NCBI RefSeq assembly: GCF_024679095.1
Contig: NC_066518.1
Coordinates: 8,876,610 to 8,940,609 of the forward strand
Length of the DNA: 64,000 nt
Reading direction: 5' to 3'
Origin: Eriocheir sinensis
Lineage: Eukaryota; Arthropoda; Malacostraca; Decapoda; Varunidae
In this document: piece by piece, positions 26,880 through 42,619 of the stretch
How the letters are laid out: the number at the start of each line of letters is the position of its first letter
Numbering within the stretch: position 1 is the first letter of the stretch
Notes under the pieces: model-generated
Databases searched by the model: none
What the model was told of the DNA's origin: nothing
What the model saw: the letters and a program-made list of their open reading frames with translations, nothing else
Translations under genes and position numbers: made by a program

Positions 26880-27185
26880 TTAAGCCAGCACCTTCAGGCA
26901 TTACATCACCACCAAAACCATGCTCCATCACCACCATCACCACCAACACCACCAACACCTTTTTCCCCCTCACCACCAATACCTTTTCCCCTTCACCACC
27001 ATAAGTCAGCACCTTCAGGCATCACATCACCACCAAAACCATGCTCCTCCACCACCATCACCACCAACAACTTTTTCCCTTTCACCACTATCAGCCACCA
27101 CCTTCAGACAACACATCACCACAAAACATTACTCCATCACCACCATCACCACCAGCACCACCATCACCACTAGCACCACAAAACC
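26880..27185 (+). repeat. CCA-rich tandem repeat of about 90-120 bp
   Basis: CAGCACCTTCAGGCA-like anchors at about 26885, 27007 and 27093, separated by CACCACCATCACCACCAAC sequence. Gives long His/Pro/Thr open frames that are artefacts. Confidence 0.8.
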
Positions 27186-27547
27186 TGCTCCTCCACTTCT
27201 CACCGGCATCACCTCCACTCCCCCATCCCCCGGTTGGCTGTCTAGACTCAACGACGCGAAAAGTAATCATTAGGCCGCACTCCGCCCCGGCCGAAGGGTG
27301 TTCCGAGGTGCCGCCGGCATTAGCAGCTTAATGGAGCTTGACGGCTGATAAATATTTCCGTAGCCGGCCGTTAGGGGGATGACGAGAGCCATCAGGGCGC
27401 CGCCGTGTCAGTTGAGCTCTGAGCTGTGATCCTCTTTCACGATGCCTCCTCCTCCTCCTCCTCCTCCTCCAACTTCATCTCATAGTCCCCCCCCCCCCCC
27501 CTTCCTCCTTCCCTTCTTACTTCCTGTCCTTTCATCCATATATACCC

Positions 27548-27549
<2 letters not shown>

Positions 27550-27584
<35 letters not shown>
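27550..27584. repeat. (AC)n microsatellite
   Basis: About 17 AC units. Confidence 0.95.
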
Positions 27585-27587
<3 letters not shown>

Positions 27588-27913
27588 TACTCCAGTCTCT
27601 CGTCTCGTGGCATAAAGAGTACAGGTAGAGTCCAAACAAAAAAGGGAAGGTTAGCCAAACATAATATAACTATTCCAGCCACACGTTACAAGCGATGGAG
27701 GAGGTGGTGGTGGAGGTAGGGGTGGTGGCCTAAGCCCCCTCACTAGCGTCACGGGGCCTAACACATCTGTGACCCGCGTCCCATTCCTCAGGAGGGGCGC
27801 GGCGAGGATCGTGACCCGCGTGCAAGAAAAACCCTACAAAGTCACAGTGACCTGAATATTGGCCGCTTGCCTCGCCAGTATTTTTCCCAAACACACACTT
27901 AACATGACGCCCT

Positions 27914-28046
<133 letters not shown>

Positions 28047-28139
28047 CTGATGCTTCAAAAGGGTTATCCAATTTCCTGCTCCCCCACACATGGAGGAAAA
28101 ACATTACAGGAAGAATCCCCCGCCAGCTGCCAAGTGTCA

Positions 28140-28290
28140 TGGGGAGTTTCGCTTCTTGAAGAAATTGAGATATTGATTGATCTATACGGGAGAATAAATC
28201 TTTTTTCCAAATATTCCGCCAGGGATTCGAACTCAGCCCCCGAGACGGAAGGTGGACACTCTAGCACCGAGGCAAAGGAATCCCCGTGAC
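28140..28290 (-). repeat. tRNA-like SINE head, minus strand (tentative)
   Basis: The minus strand has CTCGGTGCTAGAGTGTCC (A-box-like) and GAGTTCGAATCCCTGG (B box). Weak acceptor pairing. A tRNA-derived repeat is the likeliest reading. Confidence 0.45.
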
Positions 28291-28332
28291 TAAAGGCCTT
28301 TTGAGGTCTTTATCTGCATCTTGGGGCCATTA

Positions 28333-28342
28333 CACCACCACC

Positions 28343-28377
<35 letters not shown>

Positions 28378-28378
28378 A
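28333..28378. repeat. (CCA)n(CTA)n trinucleotide run
   Basis: ACCACCACCACCACC passing into ACTACTACTACT. Confidence 0.9.
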
Positions 28379-28450
28379 AACATTACTACTAAATAATAAC
28401 AATAATAATAACAGTAACAACAAGAACAACAACAATAATAATGACAATAG

Positions 28451-28576
<126 letters not shown>

Positions 28577-28709
28577 CAAAAACAACAAGAACCGCAGCGG
28601 AAGCCACCAGCGAAAGCTAAATCAAGTCTTAACCTCCTTTTTACGAGACATCAATCCCGCAAAAGATTTTCACGAGTGGTTAGTGAATGCGGGCACGTCT
28701 TGGTGGCGG

Positions 28710-28754
28710 TGGGGGTGGTGTGTGTGTGTGTGTGTGAGTCCCTTTCTGTGTGCC

Positions 28755-28786
<32 letters not shown>

Positions 28787-28887
28787 GGTCGCTCGGTCGG
28801 TCGCTTTCAAGGACATCAGTAAGAAGACCGAGGAGCAAAGAATAAAGAAAAAAAACAAGAGATCTTTTACGAATACGAGAACGAAAG

Positions 28888-28932
<45 letters not shown>

Positions 28933-29080
28933 TTAACGAGAAAGAGAAGGCAGGAAGATAAATAGATAAACAAACAGAAAACAGAGTCGAAGAAGAGTTG
29001 AAGAAAGGAGGAGAAGGACGAGGACGAGGAGGAGAAGGACGAGGACGAGGAGGAGGAGGAGGAGGAGGAGGAGGAGGCAC
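28710..29080. repeat. cluster of simple repeats: (GT)n, (TGTC)n, (AG)n, (GAGGAC/GAGGAG)n
   Basis: (GT)n at 28718-28737, (TGTC)n at about 28752-28786, (GA)n at 28889-28928, and GAGGACGAGGAGGAG units at 29005-29075. Confidence 0.9.
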
Positions 29081-29399
29081 TAAAGAGCAAACAAAACACG
29101 CCGAGGAAGGAATAGCGAAGAGGGGAAGCAAAGGGATGAGGAGGAGGCCGAACGAGCTCCGGCTAATTTTGGTGGTATGGAGTGCGACTGAGGAGGACAG
29201 AGAGCACAGGCAGCGGTGTCGATTATTCTGGTGAGGGGACTGAGGGACGGAGGCACAGGCAGCGGTGGAAGGCATGGATGCGTCAGGCTCGTTGATGAGA
29301 TGCAGCAGCGGTAATGGAATAGTGGGACTGTAACACACGAGGGCAATCTTCTGCTGCTGCTGGTGGCGGTGGTGGTGTGCCGTGGTAAGGGTGTTGGTG

Positions 29400-29495
29400 G
29401 TTGTAGTAGTAGTAGTAGTAGTAGTAGTAGTAATAGTATAGGTGGTAGTTGTCGTAGTAGGAATAAGAGTTGCAGTAGTAGTAGTAGTAGTTCAG
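29400..29495. repeat. (TAG)n trinucleotide arrays, interrupted
   Basis: GTAGTAGTAGTAG runs at about 29402-29432 and 29474-29492. Confidence 0.85.
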
Positions 29496-30000
29496 ATGGC
29501 CTCTTTATCTTTACAGCTAGACGCCTTTTACTCAAGACATTAGTACTTTTTCGTGACTCCCGTCCCTTGCTTTAGTATAGAATGTCGTTGACACCTGAGC
29601 TCAGAGTCAAAGTCAAAGAATATAAAAAAACACTACTCCAGTATATAAATGGCAACAAAAATACACAACCTGAAATGCGTCTTCCCCTTCAAAGGAGCCT
29701 CGTGCCTCTCGCTAAGTATTGCCATTTCTCCGGGTTCAGAATGGGTTGGGGTCGTGCAGGCTACTTCATTCTGCCGCTGTGTTTCCGTGAGCAACGCCGT
29801 CAAGAGAATCCAGCGCCTCCCTGCTTCAGAACCCAAGGCTGATCCGGGAAGGAGTTTGGTGGTCGGAAAAGTGCGTTGAACTCCAAGACGTTATTGATCA
29901 CTTGCTTTCCAGTTTCCCACCAATGATGCAAGTCCGGGTGTGTGTTAATACGAGAATACGGAGACCTACTATAATCTCACCCATATATTATTTTTGTTAC

Positions 30001-30003
<3 letters not shown>
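29496..30003. other. no recognised feature
   Basis: Short overlapping frames on both strands around 29582-29879 have no recognised similarity. Confidence 0.35.

Positions 30004-30048
<45 letters not shown>
30004..30048. repeat. (TC)n microsatellite
   Basis: About 22 TC units. Confidence 0.95.
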
Positions 30049-30053
<5 letters not shown>

Positions 30054-30239
30054 TCATCAGCTCCCCTCCTCTTACTGACAGCCTTCTAAATCTTAAATTC
30101 CGCCGCCATGTTGCATCTCTTTCTATCTTCTATTGATATTTTCATGTTGACTGCTATTCTGAACTTGCTAATTGCATGCCTCCCCCCTCCTGCGCCCCGC
30201 TGCACACGACTTTCTACTCATGCTCATCCCTATACTCTC

Positions 30240-30505
30240 CAAACCCCTTATTAACCCCTTATTAAGTTAACCAGCATCTCCATTCTTTCATCCCCTTCAC
30301 TGATACTCTGGAACAGCCTTCCTTCATCTGTATTTCCTCTTGCCTATGACTTGACCTCTTTCCAGAGGAGTGTATCAAGACACCTCTCCATCCGAAATCG
30401 ACCTCTGTTTTGGCCACTCTATAATAATCGCTATATGAGAGCAACAGTTAGCGGAATTTTTTTTACATCTTCTTATTATTGCCCTTGAGTTGCTCTCTGT
30501 GTTGT

Positions 30506-30508
<3 letters not shown>
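30240..30508 (+). mobile_element. dispersed retroelement tail (family T), long copy 2
   Basis: Encodes WNSLPSSVFPLAYDLTSFQ, SVSRHLSIRN and RPLFWPL, then the same non-coding tail as 22986-23262 (TTATTGCCCTTGAGTTGC, TGTGTTGTAAAA). It ends directly at an (AC)n tract. Confidence 0.72.

Positions 30509-30557
<49 letters not shown>
30509..30557. repeat. (AC)n microsatellite at the 3' edge of a family T tail
   Basis: About 24 AC units joined directly to TTGTAAAAC. Confidence 0.96.
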
Positions 30558-30558
<1 letters not shown>

Positions 30559-31013
30559 TCGTAAATAAATACATGCATACATATTCAGATGGAGAGACAT
30601 TACATTCATATGCAAATACATACGTGGATACATACACCAACAGACAAACTCACCGAATTCAACTTAATTTATGGACTTCAAAATAGAAAGTTTATAAAAT
30701 TAACTTTCAAAAGTAGCTTTTGTGTCTCCCAGTGGAATAGAAACAAAAAAAAAAGTCAAGTATAACAAAATAGTAGACGTACAGCACGCAGACATTATGG
30801 AGCAGTTATGAAGCAGCAGAGCAACGAATTGTATTATAGTAATAACAGGCCACGGGCAGCGAGTGGCCGGACAGTATGTCGGGGGCCCAAGGGAGGCGGA
30901 AAAGGCCGAGTCGTGGCCAGGACATTTCTCAGATTAAATCTAACATACAAACTTGAATGAATGGAGAAAGTTACGAAAACTCTTGGTCCTGCGCTTTACC
31001 AGCAATTGAATAT
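30558..31013. other. no recognised feature
   Basis: AT-rich sequence with ATACATA-type repetition at its start. Confidence 0.4.
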
Positions 31014-31376
<363 letters not shown>

Positions 31377-31694
31377 CCATTTGTTCCATCTATATATCTG
31401 ATATAGCTTAAAGTATATTGCTGATGAAATATTATATTCCAATTAAATATATATTGCCTTCTAGACAAAGTAATTTTTTATCGTTTCTTCAATTAGCAAT
31501 TTAAGTTTTTAGTTGAATAAATCGCTGGAAAAATAGTGAAATGCTCTTGATATTAGCGCTGTGACATAGAACCTCCTTGAGAGAAACGTGACCGAGACGA
31601 ATGGAAGGACGGGAGAGTGATGGCCACACCAGGGGCGCGGCGGTGAAGGATGGCAGGGGAGGGCCGCGCACAGACCCAGCAGAACCCATATGGC

Positions 31695-31696
<2 letters not shown>

Positions 31697-31734
<38 letters not shown>

Positions 31735-31745
31735 TACATAGATAC
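31697..31745. repeat. (AC)n and (ATAC)n microsatellite
   Basis: About 16 AC units then ACATACATACATAG. Confidence 0.94.
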
Positions 31746-33474
31746 ACACCAGCATACCCCTCTACCCCCCTACATACATACGCACCTACACAGGTTAAAA
31801 GGAGGAAAAGAGGTGTGTTACTGCAACTAACACAGGTGTGAATGTTTATTTATTACGACACAAATAAAGAAGGCACGAGTGGACTTTAAAATGTTTTACA
31901 AGCTGATGGTAATGAGCATTTATATCCCTTCATTTTTTATGCTGTGCAATGCCCAGAATAAATATTAGTGTATAACTAACACATGGAACACCACTTCTCT
32001 CATTATTATTTTATCATATTTTACATTTTTTGTGTGCAATCTAACAGGTCAAGTGAAAATGTTGTAAGAAAAAGCTTGAAACTCATTGACCGCACCTCAG
32101 AAAACTCGGCGCAGATTTGAACAATTACAAAGCGCGAAATATTCATTACATTACATCTGAAGGCAAAACTTTAATATTCTTAGACTCTTAACTGCTTTTT
32201 TTTCTATCAGGACATCTTTCACCTCTTACTGACTGCTCCCCTCCCAATTTTACTCAGAAATCTTTCCTCTTTAAGCTAAAAAAAATCCCTCACTGCTGTC
32301 CTTATCCATTTCTAAGCCCCTCATCCTCAAAAGGTAAGTCGCTTTTGCGTTAGTGATGAACATGGTCTCATGTGTAAGGGCAAGTATCAAATATGTGGCA
32401 GCGCCGGCAGCCTACGCCTGGTAAGAAGAGCGAGCCTCTCAAATCAACGACACATAAGACAAACGATGACAATGATGAGAATTGTTCCCCGTGGCCTTAT
32501 ATTCATTAGTCCATAAAGATGTCTGCAGGAAATGTTTTTATTTATTAATTTGAAAATCATATCAATCTATAAATATTTCGAAATACAAATTGTATCCCCA
32601 ATAGAACGTCACCAATCCTAATATTAAGATACATATGACACTAAACGAAAAAAATCCACACCATAAAGTAAGAGAGAGGCGCCTTTTAGGGTCTCTTAGG
32701 AGTAACATCCTCAATAAAGGGCCTCGGAAGCCATACGAGAGGCTCTTAAAGGAGACTCCGCCGCCGCCACTCTCTCCGGGGCGAGGGAAGGACGCGGCGC
32801 TGGCAGGGTGACGATGCAGGGACTTGCTGCTCTTGAAACTCGTGTTTTTGCTTTTTTTCTTCATTTTCAGATAAAAGTGACTCCACGGCGTCCAATTAGC
32901 GCGGCACTGGTACGATAAACGATAAAACGTGTACTTTTAAATATCAACTTAGTTCCTAAATAGACAGCTAGATGCCTCACTGGATTTGGAGCCACATGAA
33001 AATACGATACACGAAAACATAATAAAAGACACACATGAAAAGAATTCTTCAAAGACTGCGCCTTTTCCCGACATGGAGGGTAAAAATCTATGTATAGCCG
33101 GAAGGGTAACACCCCATTAAGAAAACATGTCACAGAGGCCTCGGGGTGTTCGCCATTCCGCTCACCACGGCCCGGGGCAGGGACAGGCCGATGGGACAAG
33201 GGACGAAGGATGACTTTTATTTTTTCAAGTTTACTCCGGTGTTGAAAATAAACTTTGAAGTATTTGCGGAGTTTGTTTAATATTTAATAAGCATGACCTC
33301 TTTCCATGACATGCAGACTTCATAAATTACTCGTGATACTAAAAATGCATAATAAAAGTGTATGACGTAAAGTTTCAAAATATGAAAATACTGATGCAGT
33401 TTCCTGTAAATATGGTGATTACAGCAACCATGTTCTGTTAAACACACTAACAACGATGCAACAATTCCCAAGAT
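31746..33474. other. intron 1 stretch, no recognised gene or repeat
   Basis: AT-rich with a GC-richer patch at about 32740-32810. Nothing supportable. Confidence 0.4.
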
Positions 33475-33797
33475 GGAGGCGGTGGCCGAGTGGTCAGCGT
33501 GCGGGCGCGGTGCCGTGAAGGGGTCGGGTTCAAGTCCCGCCCGCCGCTAAAGACTGACAATTATTAATATTATCAATCATCGCCACGGCCTTTAAAACTA
33601 CCTACATGCTGTCCTGAAGCCCATCCATCAAGCAGGACTCTAGCGAAACTCTCTACAGTGGAGCAAAGATGAGTTCCGCGGGGCAACATGAGCCAAGCAA
33701 GATGGCGCCACTATAAACACTTGCTTGCACCACGAAAGGGCTGGGGCCGACCAGCAGGCCCCATCAAGATAGCCTACCTGTGCAACAGGCCGACTTA
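33475..33797 (+). repeat. tRNA-derived SINE, family 1, copy 1
   Basis: Head GGTGGCCGAGTGGTCAGCG (A box) and GGGTTCAAGTCCCG (B box and T-arm). The body shows CTACATGCTGTCC, GAAGCCCATCCATCAA, GAGTTCCGCGGGGCA, ATGAGCCAAGCAAGATGGCG and CACTATAAACACTTGC. Shared with 37402, 48839 and 53171. Confidence 0.85.
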
Positions 33798-33893
33798 GAG
33801 AAACTGCAATAACACAGTGAAAATATCCGTAATGAACATCACTGAGTGGTGTTCATTACGGGTATTTTCACTGTGTTATTGCAGTTTCTCTAA
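33795..33893. repeat. near-perfect inverted repeat, 48-bp arms, 3-base loop
   Basis: The left arm starts TTAGAGAAACTGCAATAACA and the right arm ends TGTTATTGCAGTTTCTCTAA. Only about two transition mismatches over 48 bases. It begins at the 3' edge of the SINE. Confidence 0.93.
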
Positions 33894-34051
33894 TGTTTAC
33901 ATGCACCGTATGTGCCATGAGGGGTTGATTAAATGCGTTTCTGACGGGCCACGAGTGTGAGCGGGGTCATCTTTATCTTCTGTCCACAGTGCGGGGCGGT
34001 AGCGTCAGGTATAGTCCGCAGAAGCGGCTTCTGGCGCGGTGATCTTTTAGC

Positions 34052-34135
34052 TCATCGGTGGCCTAGTTGGTATGCTGCCTGGCTTCTGCTCGGAAGGCTC
34101 GGGTTCGATTCCCGGCCTCGAACAGGTCGAACGTA
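34052..34135 (+). repeat. tRNA-like SINE head, family 4
   Basis: GGTGGCCTAGTTGGTATGC (A box) and CGGGTTCGATTCCCGG (B box, good T-stem). The element at 52405-52485 shares AGTTGGTATGCTGC and the B box. Acceptor pairing is weak, so a SINE rather than a working tRNA. Confidence 0.6.
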
Positions 34136-35201
<1,066 letters not shown>

Positions 35202-35244
35202 TGTGACTCTTATAATTGGAACCGATGACCCCAGATGTGAAGGG

Positions 35245-35246
<2 letters not shown>

Positions 35247-35291
<45 letters not shown>
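35247..35291. repeat. (GT)n microsatellite
   Basis: About 22 GT units, 50 bp after the (AG)n tract. Confidence 0.96.
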
Positions 35292-37065
<1,774 letters not shown>

Positions 37066-37401
37066 GATAGTCAGTTTTATTATACTGCAGAAAATTATTC
37101 TCTCAAACCTATTCATTAGTTCGCCTCGCGCCTCTCGTTTCCGGGTCCGATGCAAACGTTCCGTCAACTTCATTTCACCACACCTGGCGACCGGCGGCCT
37201 GCCTTCCCTCGCTGCCTTTACATCAGCTGACTCCCAGTCCGTCATTCTTTTGTTCATCTGTTCGATTTTCTCCTACAAATATGTACTGATCATTGCTATT
37301 TATTGATTTGATTGCCTTTATTATGTTGTATATTCTGTTTGTTCTCTTATACATTTTTATTTTATTCGTGACAGCGGGTAGTGCATCAGGATGGGGAGAT
37401 G

Positions 37402-37788
37402 GGGAGGCAGTGGCTGAATGGATAGCGTGACGGCCCCGTGTTCAGTAGGACGCGAGTTCAATCCCCGACCGGTGCCACCAAGCTGGGATTTTTCAGCCGC
37501 CGCCGAGTGGCTTAAAACTACCCACATGCTGTCTAGAAGACCACCAATCAACCCGGACTCTAGATTCTAGGATTAAAAATGAGCTCCGGGAGGGCAGCAT
37601 GAGCCAATGCAAGATGGCGCCACTATAAACACTCGCCTGCGCCAGAACGGGCTGGGCCGACCATCAGGCCCCACCGGGAAGAAGCCTTGGACAGACCATC
37701 AGGAATTCAGAATCCACCGGGAAGAAGCCTACCGGCGCAATAGGCCACGACGTAAAAAAAAATAAAAAAAAATAAATAAATAAAAACT
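37402..37788 (+). repeat. tRNA-derived SINE, family 1, copy 2
   Basis: A box AGTGGCTGAATGGATAGCG, B box CGAGTTCAATCCCCG, body with CCGAGTGGCTTAAAACTACC, GGCAGCATGAGCCAATGCAAG and CGGGCTGGGCCGACCATCAG. A 35-40 bp stretch around GACCATCAGG...CCACCGGGAAGAAGCC is repeated. Ends in A-rich (AAAT)n. Confidence 0.87.
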
Positions 37789-38699
37789 GGAAAGTGAAGG
37801 ACTCTGTGGAAGGCCATTATCCTGCAGTGGACTAGTAACTGATTAAGGTCATCATGTTTCTCTATTAATTTATTTGCTTTTACTATAAGGCAAAATATCT
37901 CTCGTCGGACAGCTCGGTGCGCGGCGGGGTTTACCAGCCACCTTGACCTCGGAGTCCTGGCGCGTGTGAGGCAGCCCTTTGATGCTGCCACTCAACCCCG
38001 CGGCGGGCAGGCCTCCGCACACACTCGACACACTTCATTCTGGTAAAGTTTTGCTGCAGCTTCCCCAGCGGGCAGCAAAATCGATGAAATTTGTGTAAAT
38101 TATACGTGTCTAATTTTTGTTTCCACATAACTGAGTCCTTCAGTTTACCAGGAAACCATTACTTTGTATTTTTCATAGATATATTCGACCCGAAAAATAC
38201 AAGCCACCCGCGCGCCAGCGAGGACGGGCAAACACCTCAGCATGAACAAGTGTTGCCGCGCGGCCCAGGCCTCACTGTGGCACCACTCCCGCCGCTCTCA
38301 CCAGGCTGGAGGGCTTCTGAGGATCATCGATCAGGCCATCGCTTTTTGTCTGGCGGTGAAAGAGCCATCTTGACGGACGAGGTGTTCCGACAATACAGCG
38401 CTGCTGCTCCTCCGACTCACCGGGCAGAGGAAAAGAGAGTCATGATGAGTGAGTCGCCGGCTGTTGAGATTCACGAGGCCGGAAAATTTAGCGACGAAGC
38501 TTTGAGATCAACTTCAACCAATTAACTTCGACATATAAGTTTACGGCGCCGCGGCTTATTTATGAGACCATTTAACTCAGAGTGTCGCCGACATCGACAG
38601 GTGTGACTTGAGTTATGCCCTCATGGTCTCTCCTTCTGCACAGGAGCGCAGCCCCCCTCCCCCCTCCCACACACAGGTTGAAGTTAGTGCCTTGCCCAG
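37789..38699. other. no recognised feature; one unassigned open frame
   Basis: A plus-strand frame of 144 codons at 38091-38525 is of mixed composition and not simple repeat. I recognise no domain and no splice context, so I do not call a gene. Confidence 0.35.
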
Positions 38700-38812
38700 G
38701 CCTTTTTTTTCGCTGGCAAGGAGGAGTTACTGTCCCCTCTTGGTCATGGGGGATGGGGGAAGGGTGTAAGGTCCTGCAGCTTTACCCATAGGCCGGCTAA
38801 CGAGTTCCAGTG
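38700..38812 (+). repeat. SINE body, family 3 (headless copy)
   Basis: GGAGTTACTGTCCCCTCTTGG, GGGGGATGGGG and GTAAGGTCCTGCAG match, in the opposite orientation, the body of the minus-strand element at 54340-54515. Confidence 0.6.
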
Positions 38813-41194
38813 TTCTCTCCAGGAGGGTAGTGGATGACTATCACGACTCCAGCAATCCGCTTGTTATAATGTGATCGTGGCTGATTTTAAGCTTATGGGA
38901 ACAAAATTCTTGGAAAAACCGCGTTCAGAATCATAACAAATTGAATGAAAGATGACAAATCGGCAGACTTTCTCTGAAAATCATTTTGTGAAAATGATTA
39001 ATGTATTCCTGGACAAAAAGCCGGGCTGAAAATGAACGTGGAAATCTCTTTCTGGGACAACAAATTATTGGCTATATTCTTTAAATAGGCGAGACATAAG
39101 TAAATATTACCCGTCCTCAATAACAAATGTTGGTGGCGACCACACAATGGTTAGACGGAAAACACCTGATACTATAAAAAAAAAAATCTCACGATATACA
39201 ATAAATATAAATGTTGACAGGCAAAAGGAAATGAGTTGTGACAGATCCTGGGCCCCCTATACACCACCTATGAGGTATTAGGTGACCACTTCCGTGCTCG
39301 ATAGTGCATACATGCAAATACTTTTTATGCTGTTTTTTTTTTTCTTTCTAGTATACTTTGATTCTTTATGCCACTTTTTTATTTCTTTTTTTACTTTTCT
39401 TTCCTTCTTTTCTGGCACACTGCGCATCACTCCGCGGTGAGAAATTGCATGAACGACCGAGATATTCAAGGGAGAAGGAAGCCTACGAGACACAAAAATG
39501 TGCAAGGCGATTACAAGCTATTGATATGGCAAGAGATATGTAGCCTATTAAAGAAAACAGTTTGCAGACGAGACGCTCTCCGGGACTGTTCATTCAAGTG
39601 TGTACTGCATCGGTCATCACACTTAAAGGGACAAAGAAATATAAACTCATCAACCCCACCTGGCTTCCGATAAACATTCGAGCTCCTACTTCACTTCGTC
39701 AATTACGCCCCTCCACCCACGCACGGCAGGCAAACACAGAACATTAACACATTTAAACAAAGAAAATAAAAAAGTTTTCTATCGACGATGAAATGCATGA
39801 CATCGCTGACACATTCACGTCCAATATCCTCCACCTTTCCTCCTCTATTATCATTCCTTTGATCCTCCCCCACGCAATCCCAACACCTCTTTCCCGACTC
39901 TTTCATCCGCCACCTGGAATTGGATAGCGCTTTGGCCTCACCTCAGCAGACTGATCTTCCTACGTTGCTTCGATGTCTTCCCCACCGCTGTTTCGCGTAA
40001 ACAACTCTAAACTTCGACGCCCTTCCCTCGGCGCATTCCCAGAACACCTCCAACAACAGAGCAAAATATAATATGCTGACGGACTTCCATTTTGCTGGAT
40101 ATGAAGAAAACAACTTACAAATAACTCCGGGGAAGATGTATAATAATTATGTTTGTTATTGAGGCCGCTCAGATTGCATTTATCCTCCCCAGTTCATGCC
40201 ATCCCGCCCAGGTTCCTCGCCTCTTCATTTGGCTTAACATTCTCAGCCAGCACTCTCGCGCGCCCCGTCGTTGGAGTCTGGCAATAAACCAGCGAAACTG
40301 CCCATCACCCGCGCCGGTTGCCCACCATCAGGACCATGTTAACTTCTTATATATCCCCGTGACCCATGACCAGGCGGGAGCTGCTGCAGAGGCGCCTTAC
40401 CCCACCCCTGCGGCACCCCTTACCACCCTATCCACCCACTGTCCCCGTCGTCTGCGTCACACTCCTTCCTCGGAACACCACCCACCAGAAATTGACCTGT
40501 ATTCTGGCCTCTATTCTATTTTCTTTTGTTGGAGCAGCGTCAAGCGGGTCTTTTTGCTTTTGTTTCTGTTTTTTTCCCCTTGTGCTGCTTCCCTCTTTGT
40601 AAAATCGATTCAGTACGACGATGGTGGCACGGAGTCATTATTTACGCCCCGTCATAACAATCGTAAAAAGCCCGAGTTAAAGCGCAAAGCTATAGAGTAA
40701 GTCTACGTTTCTTTGCCGGTGCCGAGTCATCAATATTCAAGGCGTGCATTGCTACAAGTGCCATTAACCTTATTTTATGGTGCCAGCCAGCCTCGTATTC
40801 CTCAAGCAATGAACTTTGGCAGCGGGCTTTCCATTTCTTGCTTCAGCTGCGAAAGAAGCAGCAAACTTCATTTCAGAGTTAGTCGCTTTATACTTTAACA
40901 GTCAAACTCATAAATCTACGTTAAGTGTCGCCGGTTTTCATTCTCAGTTTAGAGACGATGGGTAAATTAACAGACCCGCCTCCCTGACTTGTGGTCCTTG
41001 CGAGTGCGTTACTGCAGCGGGATAAAAGGTACCTAGTGTAAAGCCTCACAAATTAGATGAATGCTCCAGAACAAAGAAAAATACCAAATGGCTCGCTGCA
41101 CTCAAAAGTCCAGTGTTTCCCGTGCAGTCCTTGTGACGAAGAAAATATTTGACGGATGTGACAACGTGAAGCCGCTCTGACTGCTACACCTTTT
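38813..41194. other. intron 1 stretch; one family T tail fragment
   Basis: A family T fragment lies at about 40505-40605 (TCTATTTTCTTTTGTTGG, CGGGTCTTTTTGC, CCTTGTGCTGCTTCCC, TTTGTAAAA). The plus-strand frame of 183 codons at 40149-40700 runs through it and is not called as a gene. Confidence 0.45.
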
Positions 41195-41331
41195 CTTTTT
41201 TATATATAGCGAAAGCAGATCCAGGGCAAAAACAGAAGAAAAACAAAAGAACCCGCCAGGCGCTGCTGCTGTAAAAAAAAAAAACTGAACAAAAGGCCAC
41301 AAAGAGAGGGTCAATTTCGGGTGGTTGTCCT

Positions 41332-41335
<4 letters not shown>
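41195..41335 (-). mobile_element. family T retroelement tail, short copy
   Basis: Plus-strand text AGGGCAAAAACAGAAG and GGTCAATTTCGGGTGG matches the reverse complement of the tail at 22986-23262. It ends at an (AC)n tract. CGCTGCTGCTGTAAAAAAAA may be an edge of a second fragment. Confidence 0.55.

Positions 41336-41399
<64 letters not shown>
41333..41399. repeat. (AC)n microsatellite
   Basis: About 33 AC units. Confidence 0.96.
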
Positions 41400-41402
<3 letters not shown>

Positions 41403-41679
41403 TCCTCCTCCCCCGCAACCACACACACAGCGCAACCCAGAATTACTATTAAAGAAATGCAACCCATTAATTAACGCAACGCCAAACACATCCGGGAAGA
41501 TCAAAGACAACGGATGCCATTTTGATCTGCGTACATCTCGCTGCCGGAAAAAAAAAAGCAAGTCCCGCGAGGCAACGGTGCAGAAGAAACGCTTGTGAAC
41601 ACGTGTCACAGATTAATAAAAACACCTGGAAGCACATGTGGAGCTTTACCATGGATGAAACGACAGAAGCCTTTAATGG

Positions 41680-41762
41680 TTTTCTTTTTTATATATTTTA
41701 CGGTAAAGGAAGCAGCTCAAGGGCAGATAAAAACAGATAAAAAAAAATGCCAGCTAATGTAA
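41680..41762 (-). mobile_element. family T retroelement tail, short copy
   Basis: TTTTACGGTAAAGGAAGCAGC and TCAAGGGCAGATAAAAACAG, the same order as at 45740 and 46015. Confidence 0.5.
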
Positions 41763-42199
41763 TTCAATATACAAGCAATAAACAACTTTCAAGGTATACC
41801 TGTGTGGGAGATAGAAGTATACTTATGATGCGGTACGTGTTCGCTGTATGTGTGGAGAGCAGGTGAGAGAGGAGAAGTATTAGAGTAAAAACCCACCGCT
41901 GGGGAGATCGTGTGCTCTTTGTTTCACCGACGTACACTTCAAAGAAAGGCAGTACCAGAGGGAAAAGAGGCAGAGAAGCAGGATGTAATGATAAAGATCG
42001 CAGGAGCAAAAAATTAGGAGACGTTGTGTAGCTTTCTTTTTTTAGGGGGGGAGGGGGGAGAGGGAGAATAACGGAGGGAGCTAAAAATAGATATAGTCAC
42101 AAAAAGAAACACACAGACACAAACATACAAACTAACTATCTAATTAAAAAAAATAGATACATATGCAGGTAGATATTAATATAGAGGTAACTAAATAAA

Positions 42200-42341
<142 letters not shown>

Positions 42342-42619
42342 TTTATATGACCAAAGTTTTCTTCGAGGCGGTTTTCCCTGGAGGCATTTAAGAATCGTAA
42401 AGTGTTTCTCTGTTTTTGAGTCGCCTCGAACTTTATATTCTCCCCTCCGCCCCTCCAGCCACCCAACCACCCCTGTCCCCCGCCCCTCCAGGCACCAAAC
42501 CCCCCCCCCTCACCCCTACGCCACCCATCCCGCCCGCCACCCACCCACCCTTCCATGACCGTCCATTTCCTGACCGGAGGGACGCACTGGAGGTCACGGC
42601 GAGTATAACATTAACACTT

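Noticed and set aside
38091..38525. 144-codon plus-strand frame
   Set aside because: No domain or homologue recognised and no splice context; likely chance in a GC-rich patch.
40149..40700. 183-codon plus-strand frame
   Set aside because: Runs into a family T retroelement tail; no recognised domain, no consistent composition.
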